NCBI RefSeq assembly: GCF_004151485.1
Contig: NZ_SBFF01000010.1
Location: 62,352 to 126,351 of the forward strand
Direction: 5' to 3'
DNA: 64,000 nucleotides
Origin: Sphingosinicella sp. CPCC 101087
Lineage (GTDB): Bacteria; Pseudomonadota; Alphaproteobacteria; Sphingomonadales; Sphingomonadaceae
Position 1 is the stretch's first letter; every line of letters starts with the position of its first letter. The position numbers were made by a program, and so were the translations under genes. The notes under the pieces are model-generated. The model was not told where the DNA came from and made no database searches. It saw only the letters and a list, made by a program, of their open reading frames with translations. Shown one piece after another: positions 1 to 8,789 of this stretch.

Positions 1-102
1 CGGATTCTTCCAAAGCCTTGGAAAGCAGGCGCCTATATGGGGAGGAAGGCGAAAAGGCAAGGCGCTCTGGCGGATGTCCCTCCCGACAGATAGGCTCGAT
101 CG

Positions 103-969
103 GTGGAGACTCACCCTCGCTTGTCCGTGCGCGCGCATGACGATGGCGTCGATCGCTGGGAAATCGTCGAGGCACTCCCGGCCCTGGCGCTGCGCAAGCA
201 CGTAGCCCGTTATTCGATTTATTGGGAACAGACCGGATCCTTTGCCGCCCGGCGCGAGCTCGCCTCCACTTCGGGCGTGCTCATCTACGCTCTGGGTGAG
301 CCGCTCGAAATCACCGGCGCCAACGGCACCAGGGTGACCGTTGCGGCCGGCGAAGCCTTCGCGGGCGCCATTGCCGACGGCAGTTCAGTCTCGCGCGCGC
401 TCGGGCCACAGGAGGGAATCCACGTCTTCCTGCCGCTCGCCAGCCTCACCGCGATCACCGGCGCCCCGCTGTCCGAGATCGCCAACCAGGTCGCGCCGCT
501 TCGCGATCTGATCGGCCCTGCCGCCGACGATCTGGGCGGCAGGCTGTGCGAGGCCGCCGATGCGGAGGCGCGCTTCGGTCATCTCGATCATTTCCTCGCT
601 CGGCGCCTCGCCGACGACCACGATCATGATCGCGCCGTCGCCTGGGCGATGCATCATCTCGCTGCCGCCGAGGGTCCCGTCACCAGCCGGCTGGCGGACG
701 AGATCGGCTGGAGCCGGAGGCATTTCGTCCGCCGCTTCCGAGCCGCAACCGGCTTCTCGCCGGACCGATTCCGCCGCCTCACGCGGTTCGAACGCTTCGC
801 CGAAGCCATCATGCGCTCGCCCGAGGACAGCCTCGCCGGCCTGGCTGCCAACTGTGGCTATGTCGATCAAGCTCACCTTACCCGCGACGTGCGCGCCTTT
901 TCCGACATGACACCCGGCGAGTTGCGTGCCCGATTGCTCCCCAGCGGGGGCGGCGTTCGTGATGGTTAG
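103..969 (+). CDS. AraC-family transcriptional regulator
   Basis: Predicted DNA-binding regulator of 288 residues with a GTG start; no internal Met offers a better start. The last ~100 residues form an AraC double helix-turn-helix, with SRLADEIGWSRRHFVRRF as the first recognition unit (about residues 198-215) and SLAGLAANCGYVDQAHLTRD as the second. The N-terminal ~180 residues resemble the effector-sensing half of DUF6597-type AraC proteins rather than an AraC cupin. A VOC protein gene follows 81 bp downstream on the same strand; such pairs are common and suggest it is the target or is co-transcribed. The effector is unknown. The 102 bases before it hold no gene that I can see. Confidence 0.85.
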   Translation: METHPRLSVRAHDDGVDRWEIVEALPALALRKHVARYSIYWEQTGSFAARRELASTSGVLIYALGEPLEITGANGTRVTVAAGEAFAGAIADGSSVSRALGPQEGIHVFLPLASLTAITGAPLSEIANQVAPLRDLIGPAADDLGGRLCEAADAEARFGHLDHFLARRLADDHDHDRAVAWAMHHLAAAEGPVTSRLADEIGWSRRHFVRRFRAATGFSPDRFRRLTRFERFAEAIMRSPEDSLAGLAANCGYVDQAHLTRDVRAFSDMTPGELRARLLPSGGGVRDG

Positions 970-1050
970 GTGGACCTCAAGGTCCCAATCATACAATCCG
1001 GAGGAGGCGAGCAGGGCTATTCGGAAGCGTCAGCCAATGGAGGAACAGCC

Positions 1051-1479
1051 ATGTCCGTAAAGCCCGCCATCATACCCGCCCTGCGCTACGCCAACGCGCC
1101 CGCAGCGATCGAATTCCTCTGCAACGCCTTCGGTTTCGCGAAGCATGCGGTCTACGCCGACGCCAAGGATCCCGAGATCGTCTCCCATGCGCAGCTCGTG
1201 CTCGATGGCAACATGATCATGCTTAGCAGCGTCCGGGACGGCGAATATGACCGCAAGGCCGGCTTGAGGAGCGTCGCCGAAGCCGGCGGCAACACCTTGG
1301 GCCTCTATGTCGTCATCGACGATGTCGATGGCCATGCGGCCCGCGCTCGCGCGGGCGGCGCCGACGTCTTCATGGCGCCCGAAGACCAGGATTATGGCGG
1401 TCGCTGCTACTCGGTTCGCGATTGCGAAGGCCACGTCTGGAGCTTCGGGAGCTACGATCCCTGGGCAAGGCCAGAGTGA
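1051..1479 (+). CDS. VOC-superfamily (glyoxalase/PhnB-like) protein
   Basis: A 142-residue single VOC (vicinal oxygen chelate) protein with the beta-alpha-beta-beta-beta repeat. It begins IIPALRYANAPAAIEFL and ends with RCYSVRDCEGHVWSFGSY, the pattern of PhnB/glyoxalase-resistance proteins, whose substrates are mostly unknown. The ATG is chosen because GGAGG lies 7 bases upstream and family homology begins here; the open frame runs further upstream without similarity. It follows the AraC gene on the same strand and probably shares its transcript. Fold assignment is firm; function is open (antibiotic binding, aldehyde or aromatic chemistry all possible). Confidence 0.8.
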   Translation: MSVKPAIIPALRYANAPAAIEFLCNAFGFAKHAVYADAKDPEIVSHAQLVLDGNMIMLSSVRDGEYDRKAGLRSVAEAGGNTLGLYVVIDDVDGHAARARAGGADVFMAPEDQDYGGRCYSVRDCEGHVWSFGSYDPWARPE

Positions 1480-1507
1480 GGGCGGCCCGGGCTCGAAGCG
1501 ATCCCGC

Positions 1508-2184
1508 CTACCAGGGAATCGGCGTCCCGTCATGGTCGAAGAAGCCGCCGCTCTGGCGCGGCGACAGGTCGGCAATCAGGCGGCGCATTCCGGCTACGCT
1601 GTCGGCCGGCGGGAGCGGGGCGGCGGTCCCGCCCATTCGCGTCTTCACCCATCCGGGATGAAGCACCGCGGCGACGACCTGCCGCCGGGCCGAATCGATT
1701 GCCAGCGACTTCCAGGCCGCGTTCAGCGCCGCCTTCGATGATCGGTAGGGGATCGAACCCCCTGATCCGTTGTCGGCGATGCTGCCCATCCTGCTGGTGA
1801 GCGCGATCAGCCGCCCGCGTGCCGCTGCGACATTGTCGAGCAGGGCCGTCGCGAGCAGCACGGGCGCGATTGAATTGACCCGGAAAGCTTCGATCCACGC
1901 CTCGCCTTCATCCGGACTTTCGATCCGTTCGGGACCCCAGGTCCCGGCATTGGCAATGAGGACGTTCACCGCACGTTCGCCGATCGTCTGGGAGAATGCC
2001 GCAATCGCTCCGAAATCCGCGACATCGAGGGTGCGGATCTCGATGGCGCCGGACAGAGCTTCCAGCTCATCGGCGTTGCCCAGGTCGCGAACGGTCGCGA
2101 CGACGTTCCAGCCGTCGGCAGCATATTGGCGCGCAATTCGAGCCCGATACCGCGATTGGCTCCGGTGACGATTACGGTGGGCAT
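1508..2184 (-). pseudogene. Short-chain dehydrogenase/reductase (CsgA-like), single-base frameshift
   Basis: Two adjacent reading frames together encode one NAD(P)-dependent short-chain dehydrogenase of about 225 residues. Frame 1 (ATG at 2184) gives the Rossmann motif GANRGIGLEL, then drifts. Translating the next frame from about 2134 restores ARQYAADGWNVVATVRD, NVLIANAGTWGP and the catalytic SIPYRSSKAAL (YxxxK). One missing G in the coding strand at about 2133-2136 (TTGCGC where TTGGCGCGC is expected) explains it. Everything else looks intact and codon use is normal, so this is a very recent mutation or a sequence error. The family resembles C-factor-like SDRs. Substrate unknown. Confidence 0.8.
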
Positions 2185-2245
2185 GGCGGCTCCTCGATCG
2201 GACGGGTCGGTAACGGAACCGCCCGGCGTTCGGATCCCGCTCGAT

Positions 2246-3181
2246 CTAGTCGAACAGGCTGGAGACCGAAGCTTCCTCGGCGATCCGCTTCATCGCTTCG
2301 GCGAGCAGCGGCGCGATGGTGAGGATGCGGATTTTCTCGCCCGCCTCGGCGGCTTCGTAGGCCGCGATCGAATCGGTGATGACCAACTCGGAGAGTACCG
2401 ATTTCTCGACGCGCGCGACCGCGCCCCCCGAGAGCACTCCGTGGGTGCAATAGGCGACCACGTCTTCGGCGCCGCCTTCGCGCAGCGCGGCGGCGGCGTT
2501 GCACAGCGTGCCGGCCGAATCGACGATGTCGTCGATCAGGATGCAGAACCGGCCCGTAACGTCGCCGATGATGTTCATCACCTCCGATTCACCCGGCCGC
2601 TCGCGGCGCTTGTCGACAATGGCGAGCGGCGCGTTGTCCAGCCGCTTGGCGAGCGCGCGGGCGCGGACCACTCCGCCGACGTCGGGAGAGACGACGGTGA
2701 TGGCGCGGCCGGAGAAGCGCGCCTGTATGTCGGCGGACATGACCGGCGCGGCGTAGAGATTGTCCGTCGGAATGTCGAAGAAGCCCTGGATCTGCCCGGC
2801 ATGGAGATCGACCGAAAGGACGCGGTTGGCCCCGGCGACGGTGATCAGATTGGCGACCAGCTTGGCCGAGATGGGCGTACGGGGCCCGGGTTTTCGATCC
2901 TGGCGGGCATAGCCGAAATAAGGGAGTACCGCCGTGATCCGCTTGGCCGATGCGCGCCGCAGCGCGTCGACGCAGATCAGGAGCTCCATCAGATGGTCGT
3001 TGGCCGGATAGGAGGTCGACTGGACGATGAACACGTCCTCGCCGCGAACATTCTCGTGGATCTCGACGAAGATCTCCTCGTCGGCGAAGCGCCGCACGCT
3101 TGCCTCGGTCACCGGTATCTCGAGATACTCGGCAATCGCCTTGACCAGCGTCTGGTTCGAGTTCCCCGTCATCAACTTCAT
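2246..3181 (-). CDS. prs: Ribose-phosphate pyrophosphokinase
   Basis: Makes PRPP from ribose-5-phosphate and ATP for purine, pyrimidine, histidine, tryptophan and NAD synthesis. It has 311 residues, the normal length. Visible family features are the N-terminal KLMTGNSNQ, the regulatory/ATP segment [11 protein letters not shown], the histidine in [15 protein letters not shown] and the ribose-phosphate loop [13 protein letters not shown] near residues 215-227. The ATG at 3181 fits the conserved MKLMTGN start; a GTG two codons upstream is possible. It is divergent from gltX, with a 107-bp intergenic region in which I see no clear promoter. Confidence 0.97.
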   Translation of the reverse strand: MKLMTGNSNQTLVKAIAEYLEIPVTEASVRRFADEEIFVEIHENVRGEDVFIVQSTSYPANDHLMELLICVDALRRASAKRITAVLPYFGYARQDRKPGPRTPISAKLVANLITVAGANRVLSVDLHAGQIQGFFDIPTDNLYAAPVMSADIQARFSGRAITVVSPDVGGVVRARALAKRLDNAPLAIVDKRRERPGESEVMNIIGDVTGRFCILIDDIVDSAGTLCNAAAALREGGAEDVVAYCTHGVLSGGAVARVEKSVLSELVITDSIAAYEAAEAGEKIRILTIAPLLAEAMKRIAEEASVSSLFD

Positions 3182-3288
3182 GCGCACGAATTCCCCGCAG
3201 CCTCAGGCTCGCCCCTCTTAGGACGACGACGCGCGAAGGCAAGGGCGTTGCCGGCCGACGCGTGCGGGCATAAGGGTCCAGCGCCATC

Positions 3289-4623
3289 ATGTCCGTCATC
3301 ACCCGCTTCGCCCCTTCGCCGACCGGCCGCCTCCATGTCGGAAACATCCGCATGGCGTTGCACAACTGGCTGTGGGCCCGCCGGCACGGCGGCCGCTTCG
3401 TCCTGCGCATCGACGACACCGACCGCGAGCGGTCGCGCGAGGACTATGTCGGCTCGATCCGCGCGGACCTCGCCTGGCTCGGCATCGAGCCTGACGAGGT
3501 CCATCGCCAGTCCGACCGTTTCGGGCGCTACGAGGCCGCGCTGGAGCGACTCGCCGCGCAGGGCCGGGCCTATCCGGCCTACGAAACGGCGCAGGAGCTG
3601 GAGCTCAAGCGCAAGGTACTGCTCGGTCGCGGCAGGCCGCCGGTCTACGACCGCGCAGCGCTCGCCTTGACCGCGGAGGAGCGGGCGCGGCTCGAGGCGG
3701 AAGGGCGTCGGCCGCACTGGCGCTTCAGGCTGGACCATGGCCGGCCGATCGAGTGGAACGACCTCGTCCGGGGACCGCAGCATTTCGACCCGGCCCTGCT
3801 CAGCGACCCCGTGATCCGGCGCGAGGACGGCAGCTGGCTCTACATGCTGCCGAGCGTGGTCGACGACATCGACATGGGGGTTACCCACATCGTCCGGGGG
3901 GAGGATCATGTCACCAATGCCGGGCTGCAGCTCCAGATGTTCGAGGCGCTGGACGCGACGGCGCCGGCTTTCGCGCACGAGGCCCTGCTGGTCGGCTCCG
4001 AGGGCAAGCTCTCCAAGCGGCTAGGATCGCTCGGTGTCGACGCGATGCGCGAGGCGGGGATCGAGCCGATCGCCTTGCTCGCCAAGCTTGCCCGGATCGG
4101 AACAAGCCTGCCCGTCGAGCCGGTCATTGACGTGGCGCCACTGGTCGAGTCGTTCGATATCGTCACCTTCGGCCGAGCCCCGGCGCGCTTCGACATGGAG
4201 GAGCTGGCGGCATTGAACGCGCGGATCCTTCATGCGCTGCCCTGGGAGAAGGTGAAGGACCGGCTGCCCGCCGGAATGACCGAGGCAGACTGGGCGGCGA
4301 TTCGACCGAACCTCAGACAGCTGGACGAAGCCGGTGGCTGGTGGGAGATCCTCCACGGCCATGTCGAGGGCGCGGCGCCGGAGGAGGATCGACTGCTCCT
4401 TGCCGCCGCCGCCGAGGCCGCGGCGGCGATCGACTGGACCGAGCCGCCGTGGCCGCAGCTGGTCGCCCGGGTCAAGGAGATGAGCGGGCGTTCGGGCAAG
4501 GCGCTGTTCCTGCCGCTTCGGCGGGCGCTTACGGGCCGCGACAGCGGTCCCGAAATGGCGGCTCTTCTGCCCCTGATCGGTCGCGAAGAGACCATCGCCC
4601 GCCTGCGCGCCGCTGCAGGCTGA
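3289..4623 (+). CDS. gltX: Glutamate--tRNA ligase
   Basis: Class I aminoacyl-tRNA synthetase charging tRNA(Glu), 444 residues. The HIGH-type motif is PSPTGRLHVGN (H16-N19), and the KMSKS-type loop is KLSKR near residues 240-244; IDDTDRERS and HIVRGEDHVTNA are conserved active-site segments. The length and motifs suit one of the two GluRS copies that many alphaproteobacteria carry. Whether this copy charges tRNA(Glu) only or also tRNA(Gln) cannot be told from the window. A shorter paralogue, gluQ, lies at 55.9 kb. Confidence 0.96.
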   Translation: MSVITRFAPSPTGRLHVGNIRMALHNWLWARRHGGRFVLRIDDTDRERSREDYVGSIRADLAWLGIEPDEVHRQSDRFGRYEAALERLAAQGRAYPAYETAQELELKRKVLLGRGRPPVYDRAALALTAEERARLEAEGRRPHWRFRLDHGRPIEWNDLVRGPQHFDPALLSDPVIRREDGSWLYMLPSVVDDIDMGVTHIVRGEDHVTNAGLQLQMFEALDATAPAFAHEALLVGSEGKLSKRLGSLGVDAMREAGIEPIALLAKLARIGTSLPVEPVIDVAPLVESFDIVTFGRAPARFDMEELAALNARILHALPWEKVKDRLPAGMTEADWAAIRPNLRQLDEAGGWWEILHGHVEGAAPEEDRLLLAAAAEAAAAIDWTEPPWPQLVARVKEMSGRSGKALFLPLRRALTGRDSGPEMAALLPLIGREETIARLRAAAG

Positions 4624-4667
4624 TCCTTCCTCCGATCAACGGCCCATCACGGTTACTGTCACAGATA

Positions 4668-4705
4668 GGGTATAGTATATCATCACGATATGTTGTATCA
4701 TTGTC
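4668..4705. promoter_or_regulatory. AT-rich inverted-repeat segment upstream of the TonB-like gene
   Basis: This stretch is conspicuously AT-rich against its surroundings. It contains TATAGTATAT, the inverted repeat ATATC-ATCAC-GATAT (4677-4691) and an overlapping GATA-N5-TATC (4687-4699). It sits 57 bp before the start of the TonB-like gene and after the end of gltX, so it most probably holds that gene's promoter and perhaps an operator for a metal regulator. I could not match it to a known Fur or Zur consensus. Confidence 0.3.
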
Positions 4706-4761
4706 GGTGCCGGCAACGGCCGGCGCCCCGCCTGCGGGGGAGGTTGTCGAGGAGAGGAGCC

Positions 4762-5427
4762 ATGACCGGAACAGGGTTTTACGAACCAAAAGGCTTCAGC
4801 CCCGCTGGGCTGGGCATCGTGATTGCCCTCCATGCCGCGGCGCTCGCCGCTGCTGTCGCGATGAAGGGGACGCAGTTCGTCCGCGAAACGCCAGGGCGGA
4901 TGGAGTTGATCGACATCGCGATTCCTCCCGATCCGCCGGAGATGCCTCCGCCGCCCACGCCGCGCGTGGAGCAGCCGCAGGCCCAAATCTCGCGGCTGGA
5001 CGACACCGTCCCGATCATCAAGCTGCCGCCTCGGGGTCCGGAAACCGTCGGCCCGCCGGCTCCACCGCCACCTCTTCCCGGCCCGATCGGCACCGCGCTC
5101 TCCGGCAGCGCCGGCGCCGGGACGCCGGCGCTGCCGCCGATGCGGATCGAGGCCGAGTTCGACCCGCGCTTCGCCGACGCGATGCAGCCGGCTTACCCGA
5201 CCTCCGAGGAACGCGCCCAGCGCAACGGCTCGGTCCGGCTGCGGGTCACGATCGGCGCCGATGGAAGGGTGAAGACGGTCGAGCGGCTGAACGCGACCAG
5301 CGACGCCTTCTGGCGAGCCACCGAGCGTCATGCCTTGTCCCGCTGGCGCTTCAGGCCCGCTACCCTGGACGGGCGCCCGGTCGAAAGCTCCAAGATCCTC
5401 AACATCCACTTCCGCATCGAAGCCTGA
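4762..5427 (+). CDS. TonB-family energy transducer protein
   Basis: A 221-residue TonB-like protein: short cytoplasmic N-terminus, one membrane anchor (about residues 14-34), a proline-rich periplasmic linker (PPDPPEMPPPPTPR and following), then a C-terminal TonB domain with YPTSEERAQRNGSVRLRVTIG and WRFRPATLDGRPV. It would couple the ExbBD proton-driven motor to TonB-dependent receptors such as the one at 23.9-26.8 kb; ExbB and ExbD are not in this window. The ATG follows a strong GGAGAGGAG ribosome site. The gene stands alone, so its receptor is not indicated by context. Confidence 0.88.
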   Translation: MTGTGFYEPKGFSPAGLGIVIALHAAALAAAVAMKGTQFVRETPGRMELIDIAIPPDPPEMPPPPTPRVEQPQAQISRLDDTVPIIKLPPRGPETVGPPAPPPPLPGPIGTALSGSAGAGTPALPPMRIEAEFDPRFADAMQPAYPTSEERAQRNGSVRLRVTIGADGRVKTVERLNATSDAFWRATERHALSRWRFRPATLDGRPVESSKILNIHFRIEA

Positions 5428-5493
5428 GCCCGGCGGCGCGGGATGGGCCCTACGGGGGTAGCGGGTCGGGGAGGGGCGCATTATCTTCGGATC

Positions 5494-5820
5494 ATGCCCT
5501 TGCCCCGCCCAGCCGCCCCGCGCGCCCTCTGGAACGACATGCGCGCCTTTTGGCGCCAGCGTCCGCGCCATCAGTGGTTGGCGGGAACGCTCGCCGTCCT
5601 GATCCCTCTGGGTATCCTGGTCGCCTTCTATTTCGACGCCCAGACCAACGTCAGGCCGGTCCGGACGATTACCTATATCGACAGCTGGCCGTCGGATCGG
5701 ACCGACGCGCAGATACAGGCCAAGCAGAAGGCCGACTTCGAGGCAATGAAGGCACGCCAGGCCGAGCGCCAGCGCCAGTTCCAGCGCATCGACGACAAGC
5801 TGGAGCGGCTGGGGATTTGA
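5494..5820 (+). CDS. Small single-pass membrane protein of unknown function
   Basis: Not recognised. The 108-residue product has a basic N-terminus, one membrane segment (about residues 28-47, LAGTLAVLIPLGILVAFYF), then a charged, mostly helical tail with QAKQKADFEAMKARQAERQR that may form a coiled coil. The topology suggests a periplasmic tail. Its TGA overlaps the TTG start proposed for ribD, so it is probably the first gene of the riboflavin transcript or co-transcribed with it; no link to flavin metabolism is known to me. Confidence 0.65.
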   Translation: MPLPRPAAPRALWNDMRAFWRQRPRHQWLAGTLAVLIPLGILVAFYFDAQTNVRPVRTITYIDSWPSDRTDAQIQAKQKADFEAMKARQAERQRQFQRIDDKLERLGI

Positions 5821-6818
5821 CCGACGAAGCTTGGATGGCGCAGGTCGTGGCGCTCGGGGAGCGCGCCCGCGGCCGCACCGCACCCAATCCCAATGTGGGC
5901 TGCGTCATCGTCGGCCCGGGCGGGCGGCTTGTCGGCTCGGGCTGTACCCAGCCGGGCGGGCGACCCCATGCCGAGGCGGTCGCGCTCGAGGAAGCCGGGG
6001 AGGCGGCTCGCGGATCGACCGTCTATGTGACGCTCGAGCCTTGCGCCCATGAAAGCAGGCGCGGACCGGCCTGCGCCGACCTTCTCGTCCGGGCCAAGCC
6101 GGCAAGGGTCGTCATCGCGCTCGGCGACCCCGATCCGCGCACCGACGGCCGCGGCGCCGACCGACTTCGCGCCGCGGGGATCGAGGTAGAGGTCGGTCCC
6201 GGCGCCGAAAGCGCCGCCCGGTCGGTGGCGGGATTCCTCAGCCGTTTCAGGCGCGGACGGCCCTGGATCACCCTGAAGCTCGCCATGTCGATCGACGGCA
6301 AGATCGCGCTCCCATCCGGAGAGAGCCGCTGGATCACCGGGGAGGACGCGCGGGCCGACGTCCATCGCGAGCGCGCCCGCGCCGACATGATTCTGGTCGG
6401 CCGCGGCACCTATCTCGCCGACAAGCCCCGCCTCGACGTGAGACTGCCCGGGCTGGAGGATTGCTCTCCGCGCCGCGCCTTGCTCACGCGCGGCGAAGCG
6501 GTCGATGGTTGGGTCCGGCTCGGCAGCCCCGAAGAGGTCCACGGCCTTCATGACGTCAACGACCTCCTCGTCGAAGGCGGCTCGGCGACCGCCACCGCCT
6601 TCCTCATCGCCGATCTCGTCGACCGAATGCTCATCTACCGCGCGCCGATCCTAATCGGCGAAGGCAAGTCCTCGGTCGGCTATATCGGTCTCGACCGCAT
6701 CGCCGACGCCCATCGTCGCTGGCAGCTCGTCGAGACTCGCGCGCTTGGCATCGACCGGCTCGAAGTCTACGAGCGCGTGCGGGAAGACGCTCCGAAAAGC
6801 GCGCGAGAGTCAGGATAA
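5817..6818 (+). CDS. ribD: Bifunctional riboflavin deaminase/reductase RibD
   Basis: Carries out two steps of riboflavin synthesis: deamination of the pyrimidine and reduction of its ribose side chain. It has 333 residues. The N-terminal deaminase has zinc ligands H51 (PHAEA), C76 (EPCAH) and C86 (GPACADL); the C-terminal reductase carries KLAMSIDGKIALPSGESRWITG and ILVGRGTYLADKP. The start is uncertain: TTG at 5817 has GGAG 11 bases upstream and overlaps the previous stop, while ATG at 5835 has no visible ribosome site. The reductase half is a little compact. It heads the ribD-ribE-ribBX-ribH run. Confidence 0.94.
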   Translation: MTDEAWMAQVVALGERARGRTAPNPNVGCVIVGPGGRLVGSGCTQPGGRPHAEAVALEEAGEAARGSTVYVTLEPCAHESRRGPACADLLVRAKPARVVIALGDPDPRTDGRGADRLRAAGIEVEVGPGAESAARSVAGFLSRFRRGRPWITLKLAMSIDGKIALPSGESRWITGEDARADVHRERARADMILVGRGTYLADKPRLDVRLPGLEDCSPRRALLTRGEAVDGWVRLGSPEEVHGLHDVNDLLVEGGSATATAFLIADLVDRMLIYRAPILIGEGKSSVGYIGLDRIADAHRRWQLVETRALGIDRLEVYERVREDAPKSARESG

Positions 6819-6828
6819 TTTCGCAAGC

Positions 6829-7440
6829 ATGTTCACGGGAATCATCACGGATGTCGGAACGATCGAGGCCATCGAGGCCCGCGGCGACCTGCGCGTTCGC
6901 GTCGGCTGCGGCTATGACATGGCCACGGTCGATCTTGGCGCATCGATCGCCTGCTCCGGCGTCTGTCTCACCGTCGTCGACAAGAGCGACGGCTGGTTCG
7001 CGGTTGACGTCTCGGCCGAAACCCGGGCCCGCGCTGCACCTTCCATGTGGTCGCAAGGCCGGCGGCTGAATCTCGAGCGTGCGCTCAAGGTGGGCGACGA
7101 GCTGGGCGGCCATATCGTGACCGGCCATGTCGATGGCGTCGGCGAAGTGGAGGCCGCTACGCCGGAGGGCGATTCCCTCCGTCTCGCGATCGTCGCCGGA
7201 GCTGCCGTCGCGCCCTACGTCGCCGCCAAAGGCTCGATCGCGCTCGACGGTGTTTCGCTCACCGTCAACGAGGTCGAGAGCCTCGCCGGCGGCGCGGTAC
7301 GCTTCGGGATCAATGTCATTCCCCACACTGCGGCGCAAACCACGTTTGGCGGCGTTCGAGCCGGCGACCGGCTCAACATCGAGATCGATATCCTTGCTCG
7401 TTACCTCGGTCGAATGCTCGAGGCTCGCAGCGTGGTGTGA
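6829..7440 (+). CDS. ribE: Riboflavin synthase (alpha subunit)
   Basis: Final step of riboflavin synthesis: dismutation of two 6,7-dimethyl-8-ribityllumazine molecules. It has 203 residues built of two lumazine-binding repeats, the first starting MFTGIITDVGTIEAI and the second HIVTGHVDGVGEVEA near residue 96. SGVCLTVV and DGVSLTVNEV are the conserved paired motifs. The gene starts 10 bp after ribD and is followed after 43 bp by ribBX. Also called ribC in some species. Confidence 0.96.
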   Translation: MFTGIITDVGTIEAIEARGDLRVRVGCGYDMATVDLGASIACSGVCLTVVDKSDGWFAVDVSAETRARAAPSMWSQGRRLNLERALKVGDELGGHIVTGHVDGVGEVEAATPEGDSLRLAIVAGAAVAPYVAAKGSIALDGVSLTVNEVESLAGGAVRFGINVIPHTAAQTTFGGVRAGDRLNIEIDILARYLGRMLEARSVV

Positions 7441-7472
7441 TTCTGAGTTGCGAGTTCACATTCTGGTGTGAT
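7434..7472. promoter_or_regulatory. Repeated GGTGTGAT sites and TCACA-N6-TGTGA dyad before ribBX
   Basis: GGTGTGAT occurs at 7434-7441 and again at 7465-7472, exactly 31 bp apart, close to three helical turns. An inverted half-site TCACA at 7456-7460 pairs with the second copy as TCACA-TTCTGG-TGTGA (7456-7471), and ATTCTG is also duplicated (7440-7445 and 7460-7465). The array fills the 43-bp gap between ribE and ribBX and ends 12 bp before the ribBX start. The first copy lies in the last ribE codons, so part of it is coding. It may be an operator, possibly for the RibBX N-terminal helix-turn-helix; this is inference. Confidence 0.35.
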
Positions 7473-7483
7473 ATGCGGCTTGA

Positions 7484-8788
7484 ATGAGCACCCTCCTGAT
7501 CGACCGCCTCTGCGAGATGGTCGCCGCCGGCGAAATGAGCCGGGCCGGCCTCGCCCGAGCCGCCGGCCTTCATCCCAACTCGCTGCGCAAGCTCGGTGAT
7601 TCGGATTGGAACCCGACCGCCGACACCCTGCTGAAACTGGAGAAGTTCCTTTCCGGGGGAAGCCGGGGCGTGATGGCCACGGCCGAGCAGATCATCGACG
7701 AAGCGCGCAACGGTCGGATGTTCATCCTCGTCGACGACGAGGATCGCGAAAATGAGGGCGATCTCGTCATTCCTGCCCAGATGGCGACCCCCGATGCGAT
7801 CAACTTCATGGCGAAGCACGGCCGCGGCCTTATCTGCCTGGCGATGACCCGGGAGCGCGTAGAGCAGCTCGGCCTGCCGCTGATGCCACGCCACAATGAC
7901 AGCCGCCTCGAAACCGCCTTCACCACATCGATCGAGGCGAAAGAGGGAGTTACGACCGGCATCTCCGCCGCCGACCGGGCGCGCACCATCTCGGTGGCGA
8001 TCGACGCCTCGAAGGGGCGCGAACATCTCGTCACGCCCGGCCACGTCTTTCCGCTCGTCGCCCGCGACGGCGGGGTGCTCGTCCGTGCCGGCCATACCGA
8101 GGCGGCGGTCGACGTCTCGCGACTCGCCGGGCTCAATCCGTCCGGCGTGATCTGCGAGATCATGTCGGAAGACGGGACGATGGCGCGCATGGACGACCTG
8201 TTCGCCTTCGCCCAGCTCCACAATCTCAGGATCGGCACGATCCGCGACCTTATCGCCTACCGCCTGAAGAAGGATAGGCAGGTGATCGAGACCGCCGAGG
8301 CGCGGATCGAAAGCCGTTGGGGCGGCACATGGACCGCCAAGACCTTCCTCAACAGGGCGACCGGCGTCGAGCAGATTGCCCTGGTCAAGGGCCACGTCGA
8401 TCCGGATCGGCCCACCTTGGTGCGGATGCACGCGCTCAGCCTGTTTGCCGACGCTTTTGCCGAAGTGGGCGAGCGCGCCGGCCTGCTGGAGGGAGCGATG
8501 AAGGCCATTGCGGCCGAGGGCTCGGGTGTCATCGTCGGGATCAACCGGCCTATTCCGGACGGCCTCAGCCGAGCGCTCAAGTCGCGGGCGGGCGAAATCG
8601 AGCAGCGAGACACAGACCAGCTGCGCGATTATGGCGTTGGAGCCCAGATCCTCGCCGCACTCGGAGTCCACGACATGATCCTCCTGACCAACAGCCACCA
8701 TACGCCCGTGGCGCTCGCCGGCTACGGCCTGGCCATCGTCGGCGAGCGCCCCATTCCATCTGCCGACGACCTCAAGGCCGGCCGTTAG
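7484..8788 (+). CDS. ribB: RibBX: helix-turn-helix + 3,4-dihydroxy-2-butanone 4-phosphate synthase + degenerate RibA domain
   Basis: Makes the four-carbon unit of the lumazine from ribulose-5-phosphate. It has 434 residues in three parts. Residues 1-60 form a compact XRE-like helix-turn-helix ([20 protein letters not shown]). Residues ~64-265 are the RibB enzyme with [33 protein letters not shown] and SEDG. Residues ~270-434 look like GTP cyclohydrolase II but lack its zinc-binding cysteines, which is the RibX variant known from proteobacteria. True RibA must be elsewhere. A RibB start at M64 is conceivable, but the HTH segment has normal codon use and continues in frame. ribH follows after one base. 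Confidence 0.92.
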   Translation: MSTLLIDRLCEMVAAGEMSRAGLARAAGLHPNSLRKLGDSDWNPTADTLLKLEKFLSGGSRGVMATAEQIIDEARNGRMFILVDDEDRENEGDLVIPAQMATPDAINFMAKHGRGLICLAMTRERVEQLGLPLMPRHNDSRLETAFTTSIEAKEGVTTGISAADRARTISVAIDASKGREHLVTPGHVFPLVARDGGVLVRAGHTEAAVDVSRLAGLNPSGVICEIMSEDGTMARMDDLFAFAQLHNLRIGTIRDLIAYRLKKDRQVIETAEARIESRWGGTWTAKTFLNRATGVEQIALVKGHVDPDRPTLVRMHALSLFADAFAEVGERAGLLEGAMKAIAAEGSGVIVGINRPIPDGLSRALKSRAGEIEQRDTDQLRDYGVGAQILAALGVHDMILLTNSHHTPVALAGYGLAIVGERPIPSADDLKAGR

Positions 8789-8789
8789 A

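Noticed and set aside
4341-6818. One very long plus-strand frame running from gltX through the TonB region into ribD
   Set aside because: Only its last ~333 residues resemble a protein family (RibD); the rest is a shadow of gltX, the TonB-like gene and the small membrane protein in another frame.
5421-7483. FMN riboswitch (RFN element) near the rib genes
   Set aside because: No stretch resembling the conserved RFN core was found before ribD, ribE or ribBX.
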